From Chalara sp. BL73 (lineage: Eukaryota > Ascomycota > Leotiomycetes > Helotiales), in assembly GCA_918026815.1 (NCBI GenBank), contig CAKJVC010000013.1, positions 62,001-126,000 of the forward strand: 64,000 nt of DNA, written 5' to 3'. Below are positions 21,246-34,678 of the stretch, one piece after another. Position 1 is the first letter of the stretch. Every line of letters starts with the position of its first letter. The position numbers and the translations under genes are program-made. The notes beneath the pieces are model-generated. The model ran no database searches, was not told the DNA's origin, and was given only the letters and a program-made list of their open reading frames with translations.

Positions 21246-24200
21246 ACTTCAAGAAAGTCGGACGCACCCGCCATGAGCCAATCCTGGCATCTGAGGAGCA
21301 TAACTTCGGAGCTTGCCCGGCCTTCAATGACCTCACACCGGGCCTTGACGAAGCTAGGAGAGATATAGAGGTCCAGAGAGCTTCCGAGTCCATTGCCCCA
21401 AGCACAGGCACGCTACCCCCCCGAACTTCCAGAGCTCCCGAAGCCTCCACGATATCAGTCAACTTCCGGATCATCCTCCCATGCTTTTGGGGCACAACTC
21501 ACTCGGAAGAACAACAACGAGTGGTCGTATTGCAACAGGACTCACTGGGTTTGACTCTGGTCCGCGATTGCGAACAACCTATTGCTGATATGATATTTAT
21601 TCATGGGCTTGGAGGCGCATCCAAAATGACCTGGTCGTATGGAAGAGATATCCATAACTTCTGGCCTCCGTGGCTTAGCTCCGAAGTTAGTCTGTCAAAT
21701 ACCAGGATCTTTACATTTGATTATATGCCCACTTTGCCCAGCAATCCACTAACCTGAGCATACTTGACTCTGCGAATGATCTCTTGTTCCAGGCTCAGAC
21801 ATATCAACGTCCGAAACGAGAGGATGATACTCGGATAGGAGATGTAGGGGAAATAATTAAAGGATGTCGATTCCAAATGCTAACTTTGATATCCCAGCAA
21901 CCAATGATTTTCGTCCTCCACTCCATGGGTGGACTAGTCGTTAAGGAGGTATGTTTGCTGCCCCAATAAGAGGACCTGATCACTAATACGTCTATTGAGA
22001 CATGTGTTATTGGAAAGATGGGTGATCGATATAGCAGAATGATGGCCCAAACGTATGGAATAGTTTTCCTTGGGACACCACACCGAGGCTCTGGTTTCGC
22101 TCAAACCCTTAACAATATTCTCCGAGCTGCGCCAAATGCTGGAGCAATGGTCTACCTGAATGAACTAGAGAAGGGTTCGACGACCCTACAGGATACTAAC
22201 GAGCAATTTCGAAGTGTGTGCGGGGAGCTCGCCTTAGTTTCTTTTCATGAAACATTGAAGACAAGTGTAGGGCCGGCAAAAATCTCGGTGCGTTATTACA
22301 AAAGAGGAAAACTCTCTCACTTCCCTTGTGGTTAACGAATGTCTAAATTGTTGAAAAGGAGTCTGCCATCTTAGGGTTTCTAGGGAGATATCTGCGACTC
22401 TACATGCTGATCACCACGGGATGTCCAAGTTTCGAAATCGAGAAGACGGGAACTACCGCGACGTGAGAAAAATTTTGAGGGTGTTTGTACGGAAGATTAA
22501 AGAGCTAAGTATGTAATAGCTTGGTTTATTCCAGAGTGAGACCTACTGACGCTGTGCAGGAAACCCAGACCCCAGTGTTCTGGGGCAGGTAACATTAGTC
22601 CCGGCCGCAACACTTGGCCATATACTCGGTATTTCTGGGCTAGGTCATGATCTTGACACATTTCGACATAAAATTCAGGAAGGTTCCTGCCACTGGATTT
22701 TCCAGAAACAGTCATTTCGAGACTGGATCGAAGGCAACGACAACGCTTCGTGTAATTCTGGCTTACTGGACCACCTGCAGTTGGAAAAACCACCCTCTCA
22801 AGTTTCATCATTGATTATCTCAGTCGCGGAGTTGTACCAGGCACGTGCCAATACCATTTCTTCCAGACAGAACATCATGAAACTAGAACAATATCATACT
22901 TTCTTCGGTCACTTGCATTTCAAATTGCACAAAAATACGAAATCTTTCGAGCGGTGTTGATCTCCTCTCACAAGGAGAACGACGTTTTATTCAGCTCGCA
23001 GAAATAACAAGTAATATGGGATGAAATCTTCGAGGGTATCCTCTTCCGGCCACACTTGAGCGAGCCTTTGTTTTGGGTACTAGAAGGCTTAGATGCGGCC
23101 AATATACCGGCTACCCTCAGCAGCCTGATTACAAATATTAGCTCGGCCATATCAATTAGGGTCTTGTTCGTGAGCCGGTATACCAAAGACTTGTCAACAG
23201 CTCTCAAAATTGACAACCTTCCGATCCTCCATGAAGAGATACAACTAAGAGACACTGCAGACGACATGCGCGACTAAGTAGTTGCAGTTATTCGTCAAAA
23301 TCTACCTGATAATGAGGATAGGGATACGGTCATCGACAATGTCATTGCCAAAGCGAATGGCTCTTTTCTGTGGGTAAAGCTAGCGTTGGAGAGAACCAGA
23401 GATAGTTGGCACACCGCGGAGGATATCTATAGAGATTTAGATGAAATCCCTGAAGGTATGGATTTCATGTATGAAAGAATGCTTGAAATTGTAGCCAACC
23501 AGAAACCGGTTCGAATTCAAAGCATGGCCGTCGATATTCTAACCTGGGCATCGTGTGCATTCAGGCCTCTGGATATGGAGGAGCTTGCTGTTGCGCTGAA
23601 GCCGAAGTTCGGAAATTTGATCAACTTGGAAGTCACTATCTCTCAAATCTGTGGAAATTTCATTGTGATCAAGGAGTCGAAGGTTGCGTTGATACATCAA
23701 ACGGCGAAGAAATTTCTAACCCGGATCTTCCAATATCTATCGACGGTCGCAAAGGTCCCGAACAGATGTCCCTAACGTGCTTAAACTTCCTATCCAATCC
23801 AAAATGAGAAACGAGGTTGTCTACAGCACAGGTTACCGATCCTATCACTCAGACAAAGGATTCCCCAGTTTCCTTGGAAGAGCTGCTCAGTGGCTCTTTC
23901 TTCTTTTACGCAACTACACACTGGGCATATCATGTTAGCTGTTCTTTAGCCGTTAGTGAATCTGAGAAGCTCCAGTCCCCTATATTCGATTTCCTGGAAA
24001 GGTTTTTACTCGTCTGGATCAATGCTGTCGCGTCATCTGGTAACCTTCGAGTCCTCACAAGCTCAGCCCAGTACCTCAAAGCTTATGTGAAGCGAAAAGC
24101 CCACCACACTTCCGAATCACTCTCAACTGGTTTAGAATCTAACCGAGACAAGTAATTACAACAATGGGCCATAGATTTCATCTGCGTGGTGGGTAGGTTT

Positions 24201-26176
24201 GGAGGCTACCTTGCTGAAACCCCCCCTTCCATCTACAAGCATGTTGTTCCATTCTGTCCAACAGATTCGATGCTTAGTCGAAGATTCGGGCACCTGGGTC
24301 GAGCATCCATTTCTGTTGAGGGAATATCTTCGAGAAGATGGGATGACTGTCTTGCAAGATTGACCATGGGTGGGGACGAAACTGCGTCTAAGATTATTTG
24401 CAAAGACAATTACTTTGTCACGCTACTTGGCGGAACTGGCACTCTTGTCACCTGGCATGCTGAGACTTGCCGAGAGGCTAGAAGATTGTACCACAAAGAA
24501 TATGTCACCAACATTAAAGCCAGCAAGATCTCTTGTCTAGTGGCTTCAGCTGGGATCAAGATGATCAAGGTGTGGGATATCATCACTGGCCAGGAAACTT
24601 TCAGCATGCCCAAAACTAACCAAGGCTGGGTGGTGTCGCTCGTATTTACTTCCAATGATACTGAGTTGCTCGTTGCTTACGACGACTGCACTGTCCAATG
24701 CACAAGCCTTCGTACAGCCACTGAAAAAATGGATATTTCGCGCAGAAGATGCCCAAAGGAAGGAGCACAGCTGTCCAAGGTTAATGACTTTCAGTCAAGA
24801 CACAAGACGAGTCGCCATAGCTTATCGCGGTCGCCCCGTCTTCGTCTGGAAAATTAGTGAGCATCGACGGCCCTCAGCGATGTATTCGAAAAGAAGATAC
24901 ATTCAAGAAAGAAGGAGATGTTTGGAATTCCGCCGAGGTCATCTTGTGGCAACCCGATTCATCGGATGTGCTAATCCTATATCAAGATACGAGGTTAGTA
25001 GATTGGAGCGTTGACGATGATACTCAAGCCGAACATCCCCACATCGGAGCGAAAGAGATGCTCCTAAGTTCCGATGGCAACTTCCTCCTTACCAGCAACT
25101 ACAATGGAACCTTGAGTGTCTGGTCTACAGGTACATTCCGTCTATTGTACCAATTGGAGCACTGCGAGCTCGTCAGAGATATCGCATCCCCTCCCGGTGC
25201 ACAAAGGTTTTACGATGTGAGAGGAACTTTCTACAATGTGTGGGAGCCTGACGCACTTATTCGGTCTGACGACTCAAATCAGGAGGGCTCAAGCACTCAC
25301 GACACTCTCATTTCCGCCCCGGTTGTGTCTTCAGATGGCAATAATCGAGTGCAAATATCATTGACAAGAGACTGCAGAAGCCCACCTTAGGGGCTCCCAA
25401 AAAGTGGGCAGTATTTCCATTGTTCGACCAGAGGTTTGGGACTACTATAACGCAACTACTATTTAGCACCTCTGAGGATTATCTTGTTTACAGTGACTCA
25501 GTGGACCATATCTGGAACACAACAACTAAGATGAAGCTATTTGAGGGGGAGAGATCAGAAGGGATTCCTAGACGTTGGGTGCAACATCCTACCGAACCCC
25601 ATCTCTTGGCATTTATTCAAGGGAATGAATGAGCGCTCTACGAATGGGATACTCTACAGAAAGTCATAGGCATTGCAGTAAGTCCACTAGTCTCAGAGCG
25701 CATTGGTGAGGAAGTGCCCAAGCGTGGACAATTAAAGCTCGAGGACTCACCAGCTGAAACTGATCTTACAAGCAGCTCACGGACTAAACTAGAACGTGTA
25801 CTCGTTCTTCGGGATCGATACCTTATTCTTGAGTTCTCACCTCCTTGGGGTTTCAGCGCCAGAGCCACCCCATCAAATTTTCGACGCCTAGAGATGATTG
25901 GTCTTCAGTCCCCGACTCTGCAATGCCGAGATCTTTCTCTGCTCGCCAAGAGCGCTAGTCGTCTGGTAGGCATCTTCTAGGGTCGCCTTGTCTTTCTCGA
26001 TCGCCAATACTGGCTATGTGTGGGGGAGTATGCGGATGATGAGAACATATACAAGCGATTTTTTTTTTACATATATTTACGGCTTAAGACTGTAAATAAT
26101 ATCATCATCCGTAACGCTCCTATACCCCTGTATTTTATCGCTGTGGCACCCTCGCAGATCCTCCAGTTCATGTAAC
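21246..26176 (+). pseudogene. Decayed NLR: alpha/beta-hydrolase, NACHT, WD40
   Basis: The order of domains is that of a fungal STAND protein. A serine-esterase-like N-terminus has FIHGLGGASKMTW (about 21600), nucleophile elbow VLHSMGGLVVKE (21915-21950) and FLGTPHRGSGF (22070-22100). NACHT follows with FWLTGPPAVGKTTLS (about 22745-22800) and a weak Walker B, LFWVLEGLDAA (23070), then winged-helix-type sequence (ANGSFLWVKLALER, VALIHQTAKKFL). WD40-like repeats run from 24300, including IKMIKVWDIITGQE. Lesions are many: frameshifts near 22390, 23800 and 24830, and in-frame stops at 23275-23277, 24153-24155 (TAA) and 25978-25980. The frame resumes after the last stop (GRLVFLDRQYWLCVGEY) to a TAA at 26174-26176. 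It starts 26 bp after the MITE. No functional product is expected. Confidence 0.85.
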
Positions 26177-26663
26177 AACTCAAGGCGAACAGGGACCTCG
26201 ATCCGTAGATCTCAGGAAGAAGGACTCAAAGGTATGAACGGCTATCAATTGTTATAGCGAAGAGAGCAGGCTACAGGTAGAAGAAAGGAAGAAAAGCAGC
26301 GCTTTATATTATACAGGAGGCTGGCCAGTGTAAGCGAGCCCCAAGGGGCTCTAAGCGAGATAGGGCCAAGGCCGTGGCAGTTCATCCCCTAGATAATAGA
26401 ACCTATTCTAACATTCCTATTCGGGACTAGTTAGCACGCGCGTCCCGACATCCGTACTTAGCCTCTGGCACTTTCGAGTTCTACTTTTGTTTTGTTTTCT
26501 AAGCATAGAATTCTACGTATTGAATCTATTTAACAGTCTCCCTTTCGATGCCAGATCAGTATTTGTGGCATTAACTCCTAAGTCCGCCACTATAATTTCT
26601 CGATATAATGCGCAGCCGGGTGGCAGAGGCAATTTCATCATCTCACTCACGCCTTTTCTTCCC
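26177..26663. other. Short gap between convergent genes
   Basis: The 3' ends of the NLR pseudogene (+) and the ankyrin-SPRY gene (-) face each other here. No gene or clear terminator signal is recognised. Confidence 0.4.
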
Positions 26664-29600
26664 CTAACGCCGGAGCAAGGTTCTAGACCTGCCAACGTTA
26701 AAACCCTCATTTGCCACTGTATATGAAGCGTAATTCAGACAAACGAATGGCTCCTCAAACTTTGCGGTGATGCTGCCTCCTTCATCCATTTTAGGCTTTG
26801 ACGTGTCGAAACTTACAGTCGGGTAAAGCTTTTGTTTTGGTACTCTAAACGCCTCGCCTATAACTCTCCATTAGTGCCCCGCAAAACTATTCGAGAAAGA
26901 GTATAACTGAAAACAAAGATCAAACCCACCCAAGTGTTTTCCGTTCCTGGTGAAAAATGCCGTCCCGTGGTCGAAATCTACGCCGCAACCTATTGTGTCT
27001 TTTACCCCGTATGTTATCCCACCGTATACGCGTCCCAAATAGCTCCCCAAGTAAACATTGCCATCGCGACCATGGTAACCCCACGATCCGGAGTCGTAGC
27101 CGATAAAAGTTGAGACCGAAGCGGCTTCAGTGCTGAATCCAATTCCGATGATCCTTGTTCTATGTTAGAGTGATCCGCGAGCCTCCTACACAATCTTCTC
27201 GTTTCAAGACTCACTTTTCCTGCTCTGGAGAACATTCATTGATCTTTACTTCAAAGTAGTAGATTCCTTCCCCAGGCATACAGCAGTCGGCCCTGATCGC
27301 AGCCGAACACTGTTCCGGGCAAATATCCTCTAGTAGCTTGTCTACGAATGAGTTCAGTATTGGTCGCTTTTCCTTTCTTCAAAGAATGCGCACCATTCAC
27401 ACAGACGGTCAAGCCGTCATCTTTAATATCTAACACGGGATGTTTATCGCTGCAATTCCATGAAGATGGACGCTTGCGGTTGGAATCTAGAGTAAAGAGA
27501 AAATTAGCAGGGGACTTTTCAAGACGCCAAGAACGGCAATAGAAGGGTCATCATAAGCGGGTATATGCCTTTATGAGCGTTTTCTTCTGAAAACTTGCTA
27601 GCCAAAAAGCTGGCAAAGGAGTCAAGTCCACAGTATCGCACGGAGTCAATTATTGTCCACCCATTTCTGTCCTCCGAGTCTGAGAGCGAGAATTCATTGA
27701 TCAAACGGATAGCCATGTCTGGCTGGTTGCTTGATACTGTAGCGTGAAGGGCCGCAGAATAACGTCTGGCCCAATCCTCTTTCTCACGCAATTTGGTACA
27801 GATACCCTTGAATATCCTCATGTTTCCACATAGACATGCCCAGTACAAGGCATCCCTATGGCAACCATCCCGTATTCCTGGATCCCCTCCGGACCCTAGC
27901 AACAAAATGGCAATGTCTATTTCCGACGATGCAACGGCTATTATTAGCGGCGTTCTTCCAAGGCCATCCAGAAGGTTTACATCGGCGCCTCCGTCAAGAA
28001 GCCAGTGCACCCATGAAATCTTCCCTCTGGCAACGGCAAGATGGAGCGCGCTGTCGCCAGTCTTAGTCTTGGCATCAAGAGACAAGGTCATGCTCTCTGC
28101 GTTTTCGATGAGATATTTGACAACCTTGGGACTGCGCCATTTCAGGCTGTAAATTAGCAGAGGCATCTCACTTTTCTCCCCGTTCTCGCCTTGGGTAACA
28201 TTACCCACGTCGGCACCGTTTTTCACAAGAGCTTCGACAATGGGTACTCTGTCCTGTAGAGCAGCCCGGCGCAATAGAGTATCTTCCGTCTCAGTCCGGC
28301 GATTTGGATCCACCGGTGATGGCGTCTTATATGTCAGCAGGTATGTCACGATGAGTTCCCACCCAGCCTCAACGGCTGCTTGTAGAGGGAAGCATCCGTT
28401 AGCCTTAAGGTTTGGGTCGGCACCGTGCTTGATCAGCTCTTTTACAATCTCTATCTGGCCGCTTCTGATAGCGACCAAAAGTGGTGTGCCTGCTTCTCCC
28501 TCAATTCTGTTCACCTCTGCATTATTTTGAAGCATCAACTTAACTAAGAGCAGAGACCCTGTTTCAATCGCAGCTCGAAGGGGAAACTCGTCCAGGGCCA
28601 ACTTCGGGAACCTCGGACCCCTTTTGATCAGCGTTTCGCAGATTGCAAGACACTCTTGCTCCTTGTCGCGGCCATCCGTCAGTGCGTCGATGGCATATTC
28701 TAGCGGAGTACTCCCGTCGTCAGTCCGGACATCAAGGCTCTCGACTTTGTCTACGAGATACTCGACGGCCTTCAATCTCAGCGCCCCTGCTGCAAGGTGA
28801 ATTGCTGTGGCGCCGTCGTCGTTCGTCATAGCCACGTCTGCCTTGCCTTCCGTCATCAATAGCTTGAGCATAGCGACGTTCCCTTCAGCTGCTGCGTAAT
28901 GCAGTGCCGTGGCTCCTTCATCATCGCTCTTCATATCGGGGTCCGCTCCTCCCTCACTCAAGAGAAATCTAACACTCTCGAGCCCTCCATCATTGCATGC
29001 ATTATGCAGGGCTGTGCGGCCGTCCTTGTCCTTAGCCTCGACGTCCGCTCCGTATTCAAGCAGAGTGCGCATGGTATCCATGCACTCGTTTTGCACTGCC
29101 AGCATGAGCGCCGTTGCTCTGCTTGCACTTTTCTCATTGACTAACGTCGCATCTTTATTCAAAAGAGCCTTTGTCACATGCGCATTGACGCACGCCGCGT
29201 GTAGGGGTATACATCCATATCTTTTCTCTCGAATTCTTGGATCGGCCCCACGGTTGAGGAGGAGCTGCACAATAGCGAGTCTGCCGTGGTATGCGGCCGT
29301 ATAGAGTGCTGTTTCCTCGTAATCACCATTTATTTCGTTGATATTAGCACCGAAATCTAAGAGAATTTCCATAATCCTCTCTTGATTGCTGCCACTAGTA
29401 CATGCCGCATAGAGTGGGGTCTGGTCATCCTGGCGCATGTTCAGGTCCAAGCCGGTATCGACAAGCGCTCGGACAGTTTCTACGTTGCCTCTCCTATACA
29501 CTTGGTGAAGCGCACTTCGCACATGTCCGGGCAAGTTTTTGAGCCCGTCGCCAAAGATCTCTGACACTAGAAGTTCTTTGAGTGCTGGAGTGAAGCCGTT

Positions 29601-32600
29601 GTCGAGAGCAACCTCCACAGATGGGGTGACATCATCGACTGCAAGAGAGAAAATTCCCTCTTGGCTGAGGGATATGAATTTGCGCAGCGTGGAGAGCTGC
29701 CTTCTGGACGTTGCGACTTTGAGATCGCTCGCAGATGGGCGCGCTCCTTTACGGACTAAACAATCCATGACCTCGACATGGCCAGACCGGGCAGCAAGCT
29801 GGAGCGGCATGTGTTGTGCCAATTTGGACGCCTCGCTTTCCTTTGATGACCAATCAATCACAGCGGCTCCGTCAACGAGGACTCGTACAACAGTGACGTG
29901 CCCATGATCGCAAGCAATCTGGAGCGGCGTCTCATGTCGTTTGTTCTTTTGGTCAACACTGAAACCTTTCACCAGAAGTTGCTTTATTGTTTGGTCATAT
30001 CCTTGCGCAGCGGCAGCATGCAATGCCGTCTCGCCATGGTCATCGGCCATTTGGGGGTCAATTGGGCCATCGAGAAGCAGGCTGACAATCTCGAGATGCC
30101 CCTTGCGAGCGGCAATTTGAAGACAGTCGCTTAGGATTATTGAAAGCCGTTTTTGCGGGCTATTTCCATCAGCAGCTCGCTCGGAGCTTGAACCCAGATA
30201 AGGCCCTTCGCGGTCTTGAGTAGCGCTTGAAGTCGGAGAAGCCACAAAGCCGGAAGGCTCTGGATCACTATCTTGCTTACTTGAATCTTTTTGGTCGGTC
30301 ATAGAGTCTTTCACTTCGACTTGGGAGCGAAGCAACTGAACAATACTGACAAAGCCGTCCCGGCACGCTACGTATAAAGGGCTAGCGCCTTCTGAATCTG
30401 TGATACGTGGATCTGCACCATTGTTGAGGAGGCATATGGTGGTTTGCTGTTGTCCGTGCGCCGCGGCCAGATACAGCGCACTTTTATTGGTGCTTTGTGT
30501 AGGCTTGTTGATGAGTGCCTTTGCTCCATTATCTAGAAGATAGCTCACGATATCCGTGAAGCCAGATTCAGCGGCGATCTTCAATGCGTCATATCCCGAG
30601 CTGTTTTCAGCCTCAATATCTACCTTCTTGTCGACTAGAATGTGGACAATTTCAAGGAGTCCGAGCTGCGCGGCCAAATGAAGACTAGTTAAGCCATCTG
30701 AGGTTTTAGCCGCAGGAGATGCCCCTTTGGAGAGTAGATATTCAGCTGTTTTAGGGTGGCCGTTTATTAAGGATTGCAGAAGTGGTGTTAGGCCATCTGA
30801 GTCGACGATGTCGAGATCCGGGCTGTCGGCACCAGCAAGAATGTGCTCAACTAGGTCTTTTTGGCCACCTGCACAGGCGTATCCCAGTGCATATGCGCCG
30901 TTCGCTCCGCGAGTCAGGAGGAGTTCAAGAGTTTTCAAGTGGCCATGCATTGAAGCAAGCTTTACTGCTATGTCCAGCTCATTTTTGGTGAAAGCCTCCT
31001 GAAACTGATTGGTTCCGAGCACTTGGGTGGCGATTTGTTCGAACCCAAAAGTACTGGCGATGGTGAGAGGTGTCACCGGCTCTTCAAGCACCCTATTCAA
31101 AGGCTTCCCGGCGCTGTTGTACGCTGATGCCCACGCCTGCAGAGAGTGACTTTGGACAAAATTTAGCACCGCAGCTGTTGCACTGGCGTTGGCTTTGCAG
31201 TTGATGTAGTGCTGAGGCCAATAGTCTGCTGCGTATGCCAAGAAGCAATAGCGTTCTGCCACTCTTCTAACTAAACCTTCGAGGCTGTCGCTACTGCTCC
31301 TCGCTTGGGCAGACTCCATGACCTCCTCCTCTCCCTTCTTACTATCATTTGGGAAAAGAGCAAGGTAGTTGAGACACGTTTCTAGCATCTGCAGTTGGAG
31401 CGTGCCCTCGCTGTCTCGGGCTGCAATGTAGTTGGATAGCGTCCCATGGATCAAATATAGGTGATCATTCTGAACTTTGAGAAGGCTTCTTAGGACTGGG
31501 CTGTTGATGAGATCTCCGATCATGTCACACGGGATGCGATCTTCTAGAGACTCCAGGTTACCGCACTTTTGTGACCCGATCGAGAGGTAAACCGCTAGTT
31601 CAGAAGAGTTGATGGGACGAACTGCCGAAGCGATGCAGTTCAAGGCTTGTCGCTGATAGTCTTGCATGGAAATTTGTCCAAGAAAATATTCGTATACTCC
31701 GTCCAAATCTGTTGGAAGACTTTCCAAGGCTTCCGTGATGCTAGACCTAGAAGAGAGGAGACTTGAGCTCTGCAGCAAGTCAAGTTGAAGCGTCATCACA
31801 AGAAACGTTGTCGGCCTCTGGCAAATGCTGTCCGCAATAGCCGTCTCAAATTTGGTCCAGAGAGCTGGACGTTGTGTGTCATGTCGCAGCCTCTCTTGGA
31901 CCGACAACCGAACAAGATCTTGGAACTTCTCGCCAAGATCAACTATTAGGGAGCTTTCTTGGGGGTGACCATTGCCGGTGGGGTTATTTGGCTGCTCTAG
32001 TTTGATCGTAAAAGCGACTTTTAATGGTGCTGCCTGAGGTATTGGAATCTTTTGGACTGATGGCCCAACTGAATCATGGGAGTTCTCGCTACTGTCTAGG
32101 ATGAGGTCCCTTCCCTGGGGAATGCCATTGTTGGTGAAGCTAACCTGCCGTTCTTGTTCGAGGGTAAAAGCGACTTTTAGTGGCGCCGATTGAGGTCGCG
32201 AAATCTCTTCCATCTGGGCGACAAAGTCTTGCCAAACTTCTCCTGACTGGTCGACATTATAGATGAAACAATACACAGGTCCTTCCGTATAGCATCCAAG
32301 AAGGGAACGTAGCAGGACCATTGCCGTAGCTGGCGTAAATATTGTATGCGTGAGGAGCCAGTTGCATAGTTTTGACATACGTTGGTAAAGTAGTGGGCGT
32401 GCCGTGAGAATCTGCCGGCATAACGACAGATAGAGACTTTCTACTTTATCTCGGACGTACTGGTTGTCGTATGAAAAGCTGATGAACACATCGCGCTTGC
32501 CGCGACGCTCATGAATCAATGATTGCATCATCTGATACAATAAAGACCGGGTGCCCGAGCCAGCATCAGCGCTGATAGAGAGAAAGTTTGAGGAATCCGA

Positions 32601-33931
32601 TGTCAACCACTTCTTATATATATCATGGTCGCGTATCTGGTCAAGGTGACTGAAGCCTGTGGAATACCCACGGAACTGGTGAACTGCTGGGTCTCTCGGG
32701 GAGAGACTACTGAGAAACAAATAATAGTGTGAATCCGCAGCTGAAATAAGGTGTTAGTAAGTGAAGGATGCGAGTCCCACGGCGGTTGTAAATAAGGCTA
32801 GCGCAAGCCATACCTTCTAAACTCAACTCCCTCAAACCGCTGATTAGCAGCCGCACGCTTTCCGACTTTACCTCCCACTGACTGAAAGTCCAGAGACTTT
32901 CGTATCCGCCTTCAACGGGAACTTCTCTTCCGGACGGATGGCACAGCTCAGTAGGGTATTTGTCCAAGACCTGCAGCATTAATTAGATACTTGTAGCTAC
33001 CAATGAGGCGGGCAGGGGACTATGTTTGCCCTAGTCAAGAGCAGCCTCAGCGACTTTAGATCGCCTTACGTTATAGTGATATGTGCCAGATCCACGTTCT
33101 TGATTGGTAATATAATTACCAATGAAATATTTCGGATCCACAATGGAGAACCACACAGATAAGCCCCTTAATACGGAAGAAGTGTCGTTGCAGTATAGAG
33201 AGGGGTCTAAAAGCGGAATTTCGAAAGCAAGAATTAGGTGCATCAGTTGTGCTTCCCATGGCACCTGTTGAGTCTCAGTATGAGGAGTGCCAAAGAATAC
33301 CTTTGAAGTTGCCATTAGCTAGTCCAACTGAGATTAATAAGTGGTGGTGCCTCAATACCACTTAATATACGTACGACTGCAATAGTTGAAGAAATAATTG
33401 ATTGGTATTGCCAATTGTTAGTCGCTTGCACAAGTGCCTATAAAGAATTAGTTAGCCACATTTTCATAAGTCGGTTTATCGTCTGTTGGCTGATGGCTTA
33501 GCAGAGAAATATTGGTGACGCACCCGCTTCACAACAAATCCACCGACGTTGCTGGCGAGAATGATAATTGGACGGCTACTGGAACTTTCCCCAGCAACTT
33601 AAGTCTATGCGTAGTAGTATTAGTTCCAATCACTAAATTAAGCTGTCTAAATCGTTAGGGTTTAACGTCACCGGTGGTGGCTCACAAAACTTTGGCGGTC
33701 TTTTATCAGAATTGAAAGCAGCTCATCCGATTGTTTCTGTATCCAGCCAGGACGAATCGAGTTCCTCGGACAAGAATTGAATATTATCACTTGAGCACCC
33801 TGGAACCAGCCTTGAAATAGATTCGCTAAGTCTTCGTCTGACTGATGGTCATCTTTCATAGATTCAAGGCCCCTGACAATCACAACCCTGTTTGCGTAAT
33901 AGCACAGATTTTCAGTTAGAGCTTGGACCAT
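26664..33931 (-). CDS. Giant NLR-like protein: degenerate hydrolase, degenerate NACHT, ankyrin array, SPRY
   Basis: Exons fit in phase: 33931-33691, 33597-33524, 33318-33070, 32970-32814, 32740 to about 27519, 27486-27401, 27309-27215, 27159-26930 and 26857-26664. The N-terminus aligns by eye with the esterase domain of fungal STAND proteins but its motifs are altered: RVVIVRGLES replaces the oxyanion HGLGG region and LASNVGGFVVKR replaces GHSLGG, losing the nucleophilic Ser. VFFGTPH remains. The P-loop region reads SADAGSGTRSLL, with Arg for the Walker Lys. More than twenty ankyrin repeats follow over about 1,100 residues. SPRY exons contain GIYYFEVKINE, IIGIGFSTEAASV and TAFFTRNGKHL, then FRVPKQKLYPTVSFD. 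One junction (about 27563-27487) is unresolved: the frame appears to slip, or an intron is hidden. Likely a non-self sensor, possibly acting without ATPase activity. Confidence 0.75.
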
Positions 33932-34678
33932 CTATGGGACTCTTTTCAGAGAAGGCTACCTACAAGAAAGAATGCATTATCATGAGGAGAGATGAAATAT
34001 TGGTTGGTTTGTCCACACACAGCAAGAAGTAGCGGCGCTGATAGGTGAAAATTTGTAATCGAAAGCGTTTGATATGACTCTAGGAAGAGGCCGATCCCCC
34101 AACACTTTCGAAGCTGGAAAATATTGAATTCCAAAAGTTGTACTCTTTGGTGCTCGGTTCAAGGCAGTATCGGTCCTGAGAGATGTTGTAACAAGTTCCC
34201 GAGGTTAGGGTTAGATGGTGGTGACTTGGAGAACAAGCAGGTAGGCCGGTAAGTTTCACTGCATTATCTTGTGTATGACTGGTTACGCCGAGTCATCCGA
34301 TCCTTATCCCGTGAGTGTTTTCGCATTAGGGTGAATCATTTAATACACAGCGCAACCGCCATTGCGTGAACGATTGTCACACTGGCCATCCTTCAATCTC
34401 CGTAACGGCCACAATTTCCCTTTCCAGCCTCAAATATCGATGGAGTCTGCGGATTCTCTAAGCAAGCGAAGCGGTTGCATACATTTGAGAGAAATTCTGA
34501 CCAATCGGGTGGTCTTTTGAAACAAAGGAGGGTTACCAAGACGGCGCCAGCCGGACGAGAGGTGGCCAATGAAAAACAATGAAACTCGAGAAGGAATCAG
34601 TGGCAGGGCTAAAGACCAAGCGGCACCTTGCAGAGTTACCATTGGTACACTACTGCCCATCAAAGGTAATTCAACTCT
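33932..34678. other. Upstream region of the giant NLR-like gene
   Basis: Probable promoter for the gene starting at 33931. A minus-strand frame at 34162-33980 (ALNRAPKSTTFGIQYFPASK) could be a further 5' exon but has no recognised motif. A doubled TTAGGG-like word near 34204 is too short to be telomeric. Confidence 0.35.

Noticed and set aside
26017..26460. GTGTGGGGGAGTATG... start as a Copia-type solo LTR
   Set aside because: The first 160 nt read in frame as the tail of the WD40 pseudogene, and no second LTR, TG...CA pair with duplication or primer-binding site was found.
34195..34220. TTAGGGTTAG, and a CTAACC-like word near 21065: possible telomeric repeats
   Set aside because: Only about two units; common by chance and not at a chromosome end.
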